A DNA stretch of 64,000 nucleotides, taken from the NCBI RefSeq assembly GCF_009799925.1, contig NZ_WELK01000005.1, forward strand, positions 84,404 to 148,403, in the 5' to 3' direction. The position numbers and the translations under genes were made by a program. Numbering within the stretch: position 1 is the first letter of the stretch; each line of letters opens with the position of its first letter. Source of the stretch: Pseudomonas sp. R-28-1W-6 (GTDB taxonomy: Bacteria > Pseudomonadota > Gammaproteobacteria > Pseudomonadales > Pseudomonadaceae). The notes under the pieces are model-generated. The model searched no databases and was not told where the DNA came from. It saw only the letters and a program-made list of their open reading frames with translations. Shown here in pieces: positions 53,226-62,073 of the stretch.

Positions 53226-53687
53226 ATGATCAACAACGATGTGCTGCGCAGCCTGCGCTACCTGCTGGATGTCAGCGACGCCAAGCTGGTGGAAATCTGC
53301 CAGCTGGCCGACTACCCACTGGCCGAGGCCGATGTGGCGGCCTTCCTGCTCAAGGATGACGAAGAGGGCTACGCGCCGTGCAGCGACGAGGTGCTGGCGC
53401 ATTTCCTCGATGGCCTGGTGTTCTTCAAGCGCGGCAAGGACGACAGCCGCCCGGCCTTGCCGGTGGAGAAGCGCCTGACCAACAACACCATCCTGAAGAA
53501 GCTGCGCGTGGCCTTCGAGCTGAAGGACGACGACATGCACGCCATCCTCCAGGCCGCCGACCTGCCGATGACCAAGGCCGAGCTCAGCGCGCTGTTCCGC
53601 AAGCCGGGACACAAGAACTTCCGCCTGTGCGGCGACCAGGTGCTGCGCAACTTCCTCCGTGGCCTGACCCAGCGCCAGCGCGGCTGA
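53226..53687 (+). CDS. DUF1456 family protein (YehS-like)
   Basis: 153 residues. It contains two tandem copies of the DUF1456 helical unit: residues 1-70 (NNDVLRSLRYLLDVSDAKLVEICQLADYPLAEADVAAFLLKDDEEGYAPCSDEVLAHFLDGLV) and 80-150 (LTNNTILKKLRVAFELKDDDMHAILQAADLPMTKAELSALFRKPGHKNFRLCGDQVLRNFLRGL). E. coli YehS is the reference member; its activity is unknown. Cytoplasmic. A TATAAT -10-like hexamer is at 53146-53151. It sits between tcdA and the csd genes and may be unrelated to them. Confidence 0.87.
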   Translation: MINNDVLRSLRYLLDVSDAKLVEICQLADYPLAEADVAAFLLKDDEEGYAPCSDEVLAHFLDGLVFFKRGKDDSRPALPVEKRLTNNTILKKLRVAFELKDDDMHAILQAADLPMTKAELSALFRKPGHKNFRLCGDQVLRNFLRGLTQRQRG

Positions 53688-53692
53688 GGCGC

Positions 53693-53909
53693 GGTAGGGT
53701 GGATGACGCCGTGTTCATCCACCATTAACAGGCCGTTGAAAAACTACCTGCGTTGCCGATACTGCGTTAAAAACGGCCTCAAAATGCTCATTTACACTAG
53801 GTAAACTGCGTTTTTCGGTCGTTATCGCCTTGTCTCGGCTGCCTCGCCAACATTTTTCAACGGCCTGTTAGCCCGCTTGGTGGATCGATGAAGCGCGATC
53901 CAGCCTACT
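53693..53909. repeat. GTAGGG-bounded inverted repeat split by a 145-bp element
   Basis: The left half (53693-53725) starts GGTAGGGTGGATGACG and ends CATCCACCAT; the right half (from about 53878) reads TTGGTGGATCGATGAAGCGC and ends CCAGCCTAC. Joined, they match the intact repeat at 2330-2404, with the insert replacing part of its loop. Confidence 0.65.
53726..53870. mobile_element. 145-bp MITE-like element with perfect 18-bp terminal inverted repeats
   Basis: TAACAGGCCGTTGAAAAA at 53726-53743 and TTTTTCAACGGCCTGTTA at 53853-53870 are exact reverse complements. The interior has no open reading frame, but holds TGCTCATTTAC-ACTAG-GTAAACT near its centre and GTTAAAAACGG/GCGTTTTTCGG arms. If the outer TA at each end is a duplicated target, it fits a TA-targeting (IS630/Tc1-like) mobilised miniature element. 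The mobilising transposase is not in the window. An extragenic repeat with no mobility is the alternative. Confidence 0.5.
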
Positions 53910-54312
53910 TCTGGGTCAGCTCGCGCATGCGCTGCAGCACGGCGTTGAGGCCGTTGCTGCGCGACGGTGACAGTTGCCGGGCCAGGCCCAGCTGGTTGAA
54001 CCAGTCGGCCAGGTCGACGCCCTGCAGTTCGCCGCCGTCCAGGCCATTGACCCGCGCCAGCAGCACGGCCAGCAGGCCGCGGATGAGGCGGGCGTCGCTG
54101 GCGGCGCGGAACTGCCAGTGGCCGTCGCTACAGGCGCCGACCAGCCAGACCTGGCTGTCGCAACCGTGCACGCGGTGGCTTTCCTGCCGTTCCTCCTCGC
54201 TCAGCGCCGCCAGGCGTTCGCCCCACTGCATCAGCAGGCGCGCGCGCTGTTCCCAGCCGGGGCACTGACCGAAGGCGTCCAGCGCTTCGCGGGCGGCGGC
54301 GGGCAGGCTCAT
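53905..54312 (-). CDS. csdE: SufE-family sulfur acceptor (CsdE)
   Basis: 135 residues, whole-length SufE domain. The sulfur-accepting Cys51 lies in RVHGCDSQVWL, the family hallmark; LIRGLLAVLLARVNGLDG is also typical. It accepts persulfide sulfur from a cysteine desulfurase, here the adjacent CsdA-like enzyme, and stimulates it. The start ATG at 54312 overlaps the desulfurase stop by four bases, so the two are co-translated. Its 3' end touches the repeat at 53693-53909. Confidence 0.92.
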   Translation of the reverse strand: MSLPAAAREALDAFGQCPGWEQRARLLMQWGERLAALSEEERQESHRVHGCDSQVWLVGACSDGHWQFRAASDARLIRGLLAVLLARVNGLDGGELQGVDLADWFNQLGLARQLSPSRSNGLNAVLQRMRELTQK

Positions 54313-55514
54313 CGCAACAGCTCCAGGCTTTTGTCCAGGGCAGAGAACAGCCGTTCCAGGTCCTCGCCGTCGTTGTACAGGCCCAGGGACACGCGGATCG
54401 CCCCGGGCAGGCCGAGGCTTTTCAGCAGCGGCATGGCGCAGTGATGGCCGGCGCGCACGGCGATGCCCTGCTCGCTGAGCAGGTGCGCGAGGTCGGCGCT
54501 GTGCACGCCGTCCACCACGAAACTGGCCAGGGCCACCTGGGGCGCGCCGAGCAGGCGCACGCCTTCGCGCGCGTTCAGGCCGGCCAGCAGCTTGGCGTGC
54601 AGGGCGGCCTCATGGCCGGCGACGGCGGCGCCATCCAGGCCGGCCAGGTAGGTGAGGCTCGCGCCCAGGGCGATGACGCTGGAAATCGCCGGGGTGCCGG
54701 CCTCGAAGCCCAGCGGAGCGGGGCGGAAGCGCGCGTGCCGGTAGTCGGCCTCCAGCACCATTTCCCCGCCGAACTGCCAGTGGCGCAGCTGCGCCAGGGC
54801 CTCCCGGTGGCCGTAGAGCAGGCCGACGCCGTCCGGGCCGTACAGCTTGTGGCTGGAGCAGGCGTAGAAGTCGCAGCCCAGCGCCTGCACGTCATGCCGG
54901 CCATGCACCACGCCCTGGGCGCCGTCGACCACCGTCAGCGCGCCCTGTGCCTGGGCCAGGGCGATCAGCTCGCGCACGGGCTGCCAGCAGCCCAGCACAT
55001 TGGACAGCTGCGACACCGCCAGCAGGCGGGTGCGCGGGCCGATCAGCGTGGCGGCCTGGGCCAGGTCGATCCGTCCGTCGCGGTCGAGGGGCAGCACCAC
55101 CAGCTTGAGCCCACGGCGCAGGGCCAGTTGCTGCCAGGGCAGCAGGTTGGCGTGGTGCTCCAGGGCGCTGATGGCGATTTCGTCGCCGGCGGCGAACCGA
55201 TGCTCCAGGCCATAGGCCAGCAGGTTGAGGGCTTCGCTGGTGCCGTGGGTGAAGACGATCTCTTCGCTACTGGCCGCATTCAGCCAGTGCGCCGCCAGGC
55301 TGCGGCTGGCCTCGAAGGCGCGGGTGGCGCGCTCGCCCGGCTGGTGCTGGGCGCGGTGCACGTTGGCGGCGCCGCCGGCGTAGTAGCCCAGCAGGCTGTC
55401 GAGCATGGCCTGCGGCTTCTGCGCGGTGGCGGCGCTGTCCAGGTAGGTCTGGCCTGCGCCGTCGAGGGCCAGGATGCCGGGGAAATCGGCGCGCCAGGGG
55501 GAAATCAGTGACAT
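54309..55514 (-). CDS. csdA: Cysteine desulfurase (CsdA, group II)
   Basis: 401 residues of the class V aminotransferase fold. PLP is held by Lys223 in SSHKLYGPDG; the persulfide Cys359 is in RAGHHCAMPLL, with the short active-site loop of group II SufS/CsdA enzymes. FTHGTSEALNL and ALEHHANLLPW complete the cofactor site. It converts L-cysteine to alanine and passes sulfur to CsdE. ATG 55514 is chosen over the start four codons upstream. With CsdE and TcdA it forms the CSD sulfur-transfer set. dapD lies upstream beyond a terminator. Confidence 0.92.
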   Translation of the reverse strand: MSLISPWRADFPGILALDGAGQTYLDSAATAQKPQAMLDSLLGYYAGGAANVHRAQHQPGERATRAFEASRSLAAHWLNAASSEEIVFTHGTSEALNLLAYGLEHRFAAGDEIAISALEHHANLLPWQQLALRRGLKLVVLPLDRDGRIDLAQAATLIGPRTRLLAVSQLSNVLGCWQPVRELIALAQAQGALTVVDGAQGVVHGRHDVQALGCDFYACSSHKLYGPDGVGLLYGHREALAQLRHWQFGGEMVLEADYRHARFRPAPLGFEAGTPAISSVIALGASLTYLAGLDGAAVAGHEAALHAKLLAGLNAREGVRLLGAPQVALASFVVDGVHSADLAHLLSEQGIAVRAGHHCAMPLLKSLGLPGAIRVSLGLYNDGEDLERLFSALDKSLELLR

Positions 55515-55554
55515 GGGCTTCGGCACCGCAGAAATGTCCGCTGAGTATAAATAG

Positions 55555-55580
55555 ACAGGCCGGGCATGGGCCCGGCCTGT
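55555..55580 (-). terminator. Rho-independent terminator after dapD
   Basis: ACAGGCCGGGC-ATGG-GCCCGGCCTGT is a perfect 11-bp stem 16 bp past the dapD stop. On the minus strand it is followed by CTATTTATA, moderately T-rich, and separates dapD from csdA. Confidence 0.78.
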
Positions 55581-55596
55581 TCACCGCGACACGCGC

Positions 55597-56631
55597 TTAG
55601 TTATGTGCGTGCAGGGCTTCGTTGAGCTCGATCGCGGTCTTGTTGGTCTTGCACTCCACCGCGCCGGTCTGCGAGTTGCGGCGGAACAGCAGGTCCGCCT
55701 GGCCGGCCAGTTCGCGGGCCTTGATCACCTTGACCAGGTTGTTCTGCTCGTCGAGCAGGGCGACCTTGGTGCCGGCGGTGATGTACAGGCCGGATTCCAC
55801 GGTGCTGCGGTCGCCCAGCGGGATGCCGATGCCGGCGTTGGCGCCGATCAGGCAGCCTTCGCCGACGCTGATGATGATGTTGCCGCCGCCGGACAGGGTG
55901 CCCATGGTCGAGCAGCCGCCACCGAGGTCAGAGCCCTTGCCGACGAACACGCCGGCGGAGACGCGGCCTTCGATCATGCCCGGGCCGGCGGTGCCGGCGT
56001 TGAAGTTGACGAAGCCTTCGTGCATCACCGTGGTGCCTTCGCCGATGTAGGCGCCCAGGCGCACGCGGGCGCTGTCGGCGATGCGCACGCCGGCCGGCAC
56101 CACGTAGTCGGTCATTTTCGGGAACTTGTCCACCGAGAACACTTCCAGCAGCTCGCCCTTCAGGCGCGCTTCCAGCTGCAGTTCGGCCAGCTCGGCCAGG
56201 TCCACGGCGCCCTGGCTGGTCCAGGCCACGTTGGGCAGCAGCGGGAAGATGCCGGTCAGGTTGAGGCCGTGCGGCTTGACCAGGCGGTGCGACAGCAGGT
56301 GCAGCTTGAGGTAGGCCTCGGGCGTGCTGCTCAGGGCGATGTCGGCATCGAGGAAGGTCGCCACCAGCGGCTTGTGGCTCTCGGCCAGGCGGGTGAGCAG
56401 GGCGGCCTGGGCGGCGTCGATGCCTTTCAGGCTTTCGGCCAGTTCGGCGGCCTGCTGGGTGGTGAAGGCGATGGCCTGGTTGCCGCCGGTGTAGCCGAGC
56501 TTCTGCGCGACCTTGTCGGAGAGGGCCGCGGCCGGGTGCAGCAGCGGCTGGGCGTAGAAGACTTCCAGCCAGTTGCCCTGGCGGTTCTGGGTGCCGACAC
56601 CGAAGGCGATGCTGAACAGTTGGGTAGACAT
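55597..56631 (-). CDS. dapD: 2,3,4,5-tetrahydropyridine-2,6-dicarboxylate N-succinyltransferase
   Basis: 344 residues, the long proteobacterial DapD form. The left-handed beta-helix hexapeptides are visible (VRIADSARVRLGAYIGEGTTVMHEGFVNFNAG, then GRVSAGVFVGKGSDLGGGCSTMGTLSGGG and CLIGANAGIGIPLGD). The enzyme uses succinyl-CoA to acylate tetrahydrodipicolinate, committing it to the succinylase lysine pathway. ATG 56631 has AGAGGA nine bases upstream; the start 15 codons further up is rejected. It lies 70 bp downstream of the ArsC-like gene and is probably part of the same dapC-led transcript. Confidence 0.95.
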   Translation of the reverse strand: MSTQLFSIAFGVGTQNRQGNWLEVFYAQPLLHPAAALSDKVAQKLGYTGGNQAIAFTTQQAAELAESLKGIDAAQAALLTRLAESHKPLVATFLDADIALSSTPEAYLKLHLLSHRLVKPHGLNLTGIFPLLPNVAWTSQGAVDLAELAELQLEARLKGELLEVFSVDKFPKMTDYVVPAGVRIADSARVRLGAYIGEGTTVMHEGFVNFNAGTAGPGMIEGRVSAGVFVGKGSDLGGGCSTMGTLSGGGNIIISVGEGCLIGANAGIGIPLGDRSTVESGLYITAGTKVALLDEQNNLVKVIKARELAGQADLLFRRNSQTGAVECKTNKTAIELNEALHAHN

Positions 56632-56701
56632 GGCAATTCCTCTTGCTGAATCAGGTTGGGACAGGCCGGCGCACAAGCAGCCAGGCGAATTCGGGGGTGG
56701 A

Positions 56702-57049
56702 TCAGGCCAGGGCGGCGGCGTACAGCTCGGGCTTGAAGCCGACCAGGGTCTTGCCGCCCAGGTCGAGGACCGGGCGCTTGATCATCGACGGCTGGGCCAG
56801 CATCAGTTCGATGGCGCGGGCCTGGTCGAGATCGTTCTTCTGTGCCTCGTCGAGCTTGCGAAAGGTGGTGCCGGCACGGTTGAGGACGGTTTCCCAGCCG
56901 TGTTCGGCACACCATTGCTGCAGGCTGGCGCGGTCGATGGCGGCGGTCTTGTAGTCATGGAAGCCGTAGCTCACGCCGTGCTCGTCGAGCCAGGTGCGCG
57001 CCTTCTTCATGGTGTCGCAGGCCTTGATGCCGTAAAGGGTGATGCTCAT
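56702..57049 (-). CDS. ArsC/Spx-family reductase-like protein (YffB-like)
   Basis: 115 residues, thioredoxin-like fold of the ArsC/Spx/MgsR family. The N terminus ITLYGIKACDTMKKARTWLDEHG has a single Cys11 in a CDTM motif rather than CxxC. Later KRPVLDLGGKTLVGFKPELYA closes the domain. YffB-type proteins are glutathione-binding; a true arsenate reductase role is unproven here. Its start overlaps the dapC stop by four bases (57046-57049). The longer open frame to 57811 is dapC DNA in another frame. Confidence 0.88.
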   Translation of the reverse strand: MSITLYGIKACDTMKKARTWLDEHGVSYGFHDYKTAAIDRASLQQWCAEHGWETVLNRAGTTFRKLDEAQKNDLDQARAIELMLAQPSMIKRPVLDLGGKTLVGFKPELYAAALA

Positions 57050-58248
57050 GCGGGCTGTCCTTGAAGGTAGGCGCGGATGCGCTCGGCGGCCTCCACGCAC
57101 TCGGCCAGTGGCGCGACCAGGGCCAGGCGCACGCGGCCGGCGCCGGGGTTCTCGCCGGCCACTTCGCGCGACAGGTAGGAGCCGGGCACCACGGTCACGT
57201 GCTGCTGGGCGAACAGCTCGCGGGTGAAGTTCTGGTCGTCGCCCGGGGTCCTGGCCCACAGGTAGAAGCCGCCGTCGGGGCGCTGCACGTCCAGCACCGG
57301 GCCGAGGATGTCGAGCATGGCGGCGAACTTCTCGCGGTACAGGTCGCGGTTGGCGCGCACGTGGGCCTCGTCGTTCCAGGCGGCGACGCTGGCCAGCTGG
57401 GTCTGCACCGGCATGGCGCAGCCGTGGTAGGTACGGTACAGCAGGAAGGATTTCAGGATGTCGGCGTCGCCGGCGACGAAACCGGAGCGCAGCCCCGGCA
57501 GGTTGGAGCGCTTGGACAGGCTGTGGAATACCACGCAGCGCGCAAAATCGCTGCGGCCCAGCTCCGCACAGGCGGTCAGCAGGCCTGGTGGCGGGTTGTC
57601 TTCGTCGAAATACAGCTCGCTGTAGCACTCGTCGGCGGCGATGACGAAATCGAATTTGTCGGCCAGGGCGATCAGCTTCTTCAGGGTTTCCAGCGGGATC
57701 AGCGCACCGGTGGGGTTGCCCGGCGAGCACAGGAAGAGGATCTGGCAGCGCTGCCAGACGTCGTCGCTGACCGCGTCGAAATCCGGGTTGAAGCCATGTT
57801 CCTGCAGGCACGGCAGGTAGTGCGGGGTGGCGCCGGCGAGCAGGGCCGCACCTTCATAGATCTGGTAGAAGGGGTTGGGGCTGACCACCAGGCCCTTGCT
57901 CTCGCGGTTCACCACGGCCTGGGTGAAGGCGAACAGCGCCTCGCGGGTGCCGTTGACCGGCAGCACGTGGCGGGCGGCATCCAGCCAGCCGCCGGGCACG
58001 CCGAAGCGGCGCTCGCACCAGGCGGCGATGGCTTCGCGCAGCGCCGGGATGCCCAGGGTGGTCGGGTACACGGCCAGCTGGTCGAGGTTGTCCGCAAGGG
58101 CCCGGGCGACGAAGTCCGGCGACTTGTGCTTGGGTTCGCCGATGGACAGGGCGATCGGGCGCTTGTCGGCCGGCGGCTGGGCGCCGGCCAGCAGGGCGCG
58201 CAGTTTCTCGAAGGGGTAGGGCTGCAGTTGGGTCAGGGCGTGGTTCAT
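57046..58248 (-). CDS. dapC: N-succinyl-L,L-diaminopimelate aminotransferase
   Basis: 400 residues of class I aminotransferase fold. PLP-site elements: FLCSPGNPTGALIPL, AADECYSELYF, and SLSKRSNLPGLRSGF with the Schiff-base Lys at about 246. It transaminates N-succinyl-2-amino-6-oxopimelate using glutamate. Together with dapD and dapE in this window, it covers three of the four succinylase steps from tetrahydrodipicolinate. ATG 58248 follows an AGAGA box. It is translationally coupled to the ArsC-like gene downstream and lies 49 bp after glnD. Confidence 0.9.
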   Translation of the reverse strand: MNHALTQLQPYPFEKLRALLAGAQPPADKRPIALSIGEPKHKSPDFVARALADNLDQLAVYPTTLGIPALREAIAAWCERRFGVPGGWLDAARHVLPVNGTREALFAFTQAVVNRESKGLVVSPNPFYQIYEGAALLAGATPHYLPCLQEHGFNPDFDAVSDDVWQRCQILFLCSPGNPTGALIPLETLKKLIALADKFDFVIAADECYSELYFDEDNPPPGLLTACAELGRSDFARCVVFHSLSKRSNLPGLRSGFVAGDADILKSFLLYRTYHGCAMPVQTQLASVAAWNDEAHVRANRDLYREKFAAMLDILGPVLDVQRPDGGFYLWARTPGDDQNFTRELFAQQHVTVVPGSYLSREVAGENPGAGRVRLALVAPLAECVEAAERIRAYLQGQPA

Positions 58249-58297
58249 AACGTCTCTTGGTCGCGTGCGGGCCGGGCGGCGCTGGGCCCGGCCGGGT

Positions 58298-61000
58298 TCA
58301 TATGCTGATCGAGCCGAGGCCGACGGTTTCCCCATTGGCCTGCGACAGCTGCTGGACGATGGCGTCCTGCAGGCGCGCGCACAGCTCGGGGTCGGACAGC
58401 GGCTGGTTGTGGGCGTCGGTGATGAAGAACACGTCTTCCACCCGCTCGCCGAGGGTGGCGATCTTGGCGTTCTGCAGGGACAGGTCGAAATCCAGGAAGA
58501 TCTTGCCGATCCGCGCCAGCAGGCCGGGGCGATCCGGCGCGGTGATATCGAGCACGGTCACCGGGCGCTGGGCATCGTTGTGGATGGTCACCTGCGGGGC
58601 GAAGGCGAAGTGCTTGAGCTGGCGCGGCACGCGGCGCTGGATGATCGCCGGGTACTCGTCCGGGTTCTTCAGCGCTTCGACCAGGCCGTCGCGGATCTGC
58701 TTGATGCGTGCCGGGCTGTCGCCGATGCGCCCGCCGTCGGCATCCAGGACGATGTAGGTGTCCAGGGTGAACTGGCTGGTGGAGGTGATCACCCGCGCAT
58801 CGTGGATGTTCAGGTTGAGCTGGTCCATGGCGGCCACGGTCACGGCGAAGAAGTCGTGCTGGTCCGGGGCGTAGATGAAGATCTGGGTGGCGCCCTCGAA
58901 CTCGCGCTGGGCGGTTTCCCTGATCAGCACCAGCGGGTCCTTGCCGGCCGGATGCTGGAGGATCGCCTCGGTGTGCCAGGCCACGTCGGCGGCGGTATGG
59001 CGCAGGAAGTAGTCGTCGCCCAGTTGCGACCAGAGCTGCTCGGCGTCGTCCTGGTCGGTACCGCCGCGCACCAGGATGTCGATGGCCGAACTCTGGGTCT
59101 GGCGGATCTGCTCCTCGCGGTCCAGTGGGTTTTCCAGGCCGCGGCGCAGGGCACGCTTGGTCTCGGTGTAGAGCTGGCGCAGCAGGCTGGCGCGCCAGGA
59201 GTTCCACAGGCTGGGGTTGGTGGCGTTGATGTCGGCCACGGTCAGCACGTAGAGGTAGTCCAGGCGGGTCTGGTCGCCGACCTGCCGGGCGAAGTCGAAG
59301 ATCACCTGCGGGTCGGACAGGTCCTTGCGCTGGGCGGTGGTCGACATCACCAGGTGGTTCTGCACCAGCCAGACGATCAGCCGGCTGTCCCAGTTCGGCA
59401 GTTGGTGGCGGGCGCAGAAGGCTTCGGCATCCACCGCGCCGAGTTCGGAGTGGTCGCCGCCACGGCCCTTGCCGATGTCGTGGTAGAGCCCGGCCAGGTA
59501 GATCAGCTCCGGCTTGGGCAGCTTGTCGATCAGCTTGCTGGCCAGCGGGAATTTCTCCGCCAGCTCCGGGCGCTTGAGTTTGCGCAGGTGCTTGATCAGG
59601 TTGAGGGTGTGTGCATCGACCGTATAGATGTGGAACAGGTCGTGCTGCATCTGCCCGACTATATGGCCGAACTCCGGCAGGTAGCGGCCGAGAATGCCGT
59701 AGCGGTTCATCCGCCGCAGATTGCGGTGGATGCCCTGGGTCGACTTGAACAGCTCGATGAACAGGCTGGTGTTGCGGATGTCGCGGCGGAAGTCGTCGTC
59801 GATCAGGTGCCGACTGTCGCGCAGCAGGCGGATGGTGTCAGCGCGCACGCCCTTGATCTCGGGATGCTGGGCCATCAGCACGAAGACTTCGAGGATGGCG
59901 AACGGGGTGCGCTTGAACACCTTGGCATGGGTGACTTCGAGGTAGCCGTCGCGCAGCTGGAAGCGGCTGTTCAGCGGCAGCGCCGGGCCCAGCTCGCCGG
60001 CGCGCAGGATCACTTCCTCGAAGTGCTGGTTGATCAGGTCGCTGAGTTCGGCGACGCCCATCACCACCCGGTAGTACTTCTGCATGAAGTTTTCCACCGC
60101 CAGCTTGCCGTCGCCGTCCTCGAAGCCGAGCAGGGCGGCGATCTTGCCCTGGTGGTCGAACAGCAGGCGGTCTTCGGCGCGCCCGGCCAGCATGTGCAGG
60201 GCGTAGCGCACCTTCCACAGGAACTCCTGGCTGGAGGCGAGCATGCCGTACTCGCTGTCGACCAGGAAACCCTGCTGCACCAGTGAGTGCAGGTTGAGGC
60301 TGCCGAACTGGCGGCGCGCCACCCAGAGGATGGTCTGGATGTCGCGCAGGCCGCCGGGGGAGCCCTTCACATTGGGCTCCAGGTTGTACTCGGTGTCGTT
60401 GTACTTGGCGTGGCGCGCCTGTTGTTCCTTGCGCTTGGCCAGGAAGAAGTGCTTGCTCGGCCACATGCACTCGGCGCTGGTGACCTCCTGCATGCGCAGG
60501 CGCAGGCGCTCGGGACCGGCGATGGTGCGGCTTTCCATCAGGTTGGTGATCACCGTCAGGTCGGCGCGCGCCTCTTCGGCGCATTCATCCACCGAACGCA
60601 CGCTCTGCCCGACTTCCAGGCCGATGTCCCAGAGCAGGGTGAGGAAGCCTTCGATGGGGCTGCGGAAGACTTCGTGGTCGGCGCTGTCGAGCAGGATCAG
60701 CAGGTCGATGTCGGAGTTGGGGTGCAGCTCGCCGCGGCCGTAGCCGCCGACCGCCAGCAGGGCGATGTCGGCGTCTTCGCTCCAGTCGAAGCGATCCCAG
60801 GCGCAGCGCAGGATCTGGTCGACGAACCAGGCGCGGTCCTCGATCAGGCGGCGAATGTCGCGGCCTTCGCGAAAGCGCCCGTCGAGCACCTCGCGCGCCT
60901 GCTTGAGGGCCTTCTTGAACGCGGCGATGGGGCTGGACTTGAGCGCCAGTTCGGCCTGGAACTGGCCGCGATCAAACAACTCCGGATCCATCTGCGGCAT
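58298..61000 (-). CDS. glnD: Bifunctional PII uridylyltransferase/uridylyl-removing enzyme
   Basis: 900 residues. Nucleotidyltransferase domain: [23 protein letters not shown], with GG at 85-86 and the metal-binding Asp97 and Asp99. HD hydrolase domain: [21 protein letters not shown]. Two C-terminal ACT domains ([31 protein letters not shown] and [27 protein letters not shown]) sense glutamine. It uridylylates PII (GlnB/GlnK) when nitrogen is short and reverses this when glutamine is abundant. It starts 20 bp after map, probably co-transcribed with it. Confidence 0.95.
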   Translation of the reverse strand: MPQMDPELFDRGQFQAELALKSSPIAAFKKALKQAREVLDGRFREGRDIRRLIEDRAWFVDQILRCAWDRFDWSEDADIALLAVGGYGRGELHPNSDIDLLILLDSADHEVFRSPIEGFLTLLWDIGLEVGQSVRSVDECAEEARADLTVITNLMESRTIAGPERLRLRMQEVTSAECMWPSKHFFLAKRKEQQARHAKYNDTEYNLEPNVKGSPGGLRDIQTILWVARRQFGSLNLHSLVQQGFLVDSEYGMLASSQEFLWKVRYALHMLAGRAEDRLLFDHQGKIAALLGFEDGDGKLAVENFMQKYYRVVMGVAELSDLINQHFEEVILRAGELGPALPLNSRFQLRDGYLEVTHAKVFKRTPFAILEVFVLMAQHPEIKGVRADTIRLLRDSRHLIDDDFRRDIRNTSLFIELFKSTQGIHRNLRRMNRYGILGRYLPEFGHIVGQMQHDLFHIYTVDAHTLNLIKHLRKLKRPELAEKFPLASKLIDKLPKPELIYLAGLYHDIGKGRGGDHSELGAVDAEAFCARHQLPNWDSRLIVWLVQNHLVMSTTAQRKDLSDPQVIFDFARQVGDQTRLDYLYVLTVADINATNPSLWNSWRASLLRQLYTETKRALRRGLENPLDREEQIRQTQSSAIDILVRGGTDQDDAEQLWSQLGDDYFLRHTAADVAWHTEAILQHPAGKDPLVLIRETAQREFEGATQIFIYAPDQHDFFAVTVAAMDQLNLNIHDARVITSTSQFTLDTYIVLDADGGRIGDSPARIKQIRDGLVEALKNPDEYPAIIQRRVPRQLKHFAFAPQVTIHNDAQRPVTVLDITAPDRPGLLARIGKIFLDFDLSLQNAKIATLGERVEDVFFITDAHNQPLSDPELCARLQDAIVQQLSQANGETVGLGSISI

Positions 61001-61020
61001 GCGGCCTACCTTCTATATGC

Positions 61021-61821
61021 TCAGGCTGAGGTGCGCGCGATGGTGTCGTCGCTGCGCAGGGTGAGGATCTCGTAGCCGTCTTCGGTGACCAGCACGGTGT
61101 GCTCCCACTGCGCGGACAGCTTGCGGTCCTTGGTGATGGCGGTCCAGCCATCGCCGAGTAGGCGGGTTTCCGGGCGACCCTGGTTGATCATCGGTTCGAT
61201 GGTGAAGGTCATGCCCGCCTTGAGTTCCATGCCGGTGCCGGCGCGGCCGTAGTGCAGAACCTGCGGCTCTTCGTGGAACACCGCGCCGATGCCGTGCCCG
61301 CAGTATTCGCGGACCACGGAGAAGCCGTGCTTCTCGGCGTGCTTCTGGATCACTTCGCCGATGTCGCCCAGGCGTGCGCCCGGCTTGACCAGGGCGATGC
61401 CCTTGTACATCGACTCCTGGGTGACCTGGGCCAGCTTGACCGCCCACTCGGCGACCTTGCCGACCATGAACATCTTGCTGGTGTCGCCGTGGTAGCCGTC
61501 CTTGATCACGGTGACGTCGATATTCAGCACGTCGCCGTCCTTCAGCGGCTTGTCGTTGGGGATGCCGTGGCAGACCACGTGGTTGAGCGAGGTGCAGATC
61601 GACTTGGGGAAGCCCGGGCGGCCGGGAGCTGCGCCATAGTTGAGCGGTGCCGGGATGGCCTTCTGCACGTTGACGATATAGTCGTGGCAGATGCGGTCGA
61701 TCTCTTCGGTGGTGACGCCGGGCTTGACGTGTTCGCCGATCATTTCCAGCACTTCGGCGGCCAAGCGGCCGGCGATGCGCATTTTTTCGATTTCTTCCGG
61801 CGACTTGATGGTAACGGTCAT
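61021..61821 (-). CDS. map: Methionine aminopeptidase, type I
   Basis: 266 residues of the pita-bread fold. Metal ligands: Asp in NIDVTVIKDGYHGDTSKMF (two), His in EYCGHGIGAVFHEEP, Glu in FTIEPMINQG and Glu in AQWEHTVLVTEDGYEI. It removes the initiator Met from nascent proteins. ATG 61821 follows a GAGAG box; the longer frame start at 61848 is rejected. It diverges from rpsB, the common arrangement in gammaproteobacteria, and leads into glnD 20 bp downstream. Confidence 0.95.
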   Translation of the reverse strand: MTVTIKSPEEIEKMRIAGRLAAEVLEMIGEHVKPGVTTEEIDRICHDYIVNVQKAIPAPLNYGAAPGRPGFPKSICTSLNHVVCHGIPNDKPLKDGDVLNIDVTVIKDGYHGDTSKMFMVGKVAEWAVKLAQVTQESMYKGIALVKPGARLGDIGEVIQKHAEKHGFSVVREYCGHGIGAVFHEEPQVLHYGRAGTGMELKAGMTFTIEPMINQGRPETRLLGDGWTAITKDRKLSAQWEHTVLVTEDGYEILTLRSDDTIARTSA

Positions 61822-61944
61822 ATGGGCTCTCGGGCGCAGGCAGGACAAGGGCGCATGTTAACAGCTTCGGGCTGCAAGCCATAAGCGCCATGCGCGCGGC
61901 GAGTCGAGGCGGGTAGCTTGTGGCGCCGTTCTGTGATATAAAAT

Positions 61945-62073
61945 GCGCCGCTTTACGGGCTGTGGGCTCGTGAAGCTTTAATCCGCACACGTATCGACAC
62001 GTTATCCTGGGTGCCTGCAAGGGTTGGATAGCGGGATGCGTGGAGGCCTAACCCGACTTATCAAGGAACTATC
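61945..62073 (+). promoter_or_regulatory. rpsB leader, candidate S2 autoregulatory RNA
   Basis: A TATAAAA -10-like sequence is at 61937-61943, giving a leader of about 125 nt before rpsB. The leader contains GGGTTGGATAGCGGGATGCG from 62021, continued by TGGAGGCCTAACCC, so GGGTT pairs with AACCC around a purine-rich loop. Ribosomal protein S2 is known to repress rpsB-tsf through its leader in gammaproteobacteria. That this is the site here is inference. Confidence 0.45.

Noticed and set aside
57050..57811. Extension of the ArsC-like frame upstream
   Set aside because: It is dapC DNA in another frame; the real start overlaps the dapC stop by four bases.
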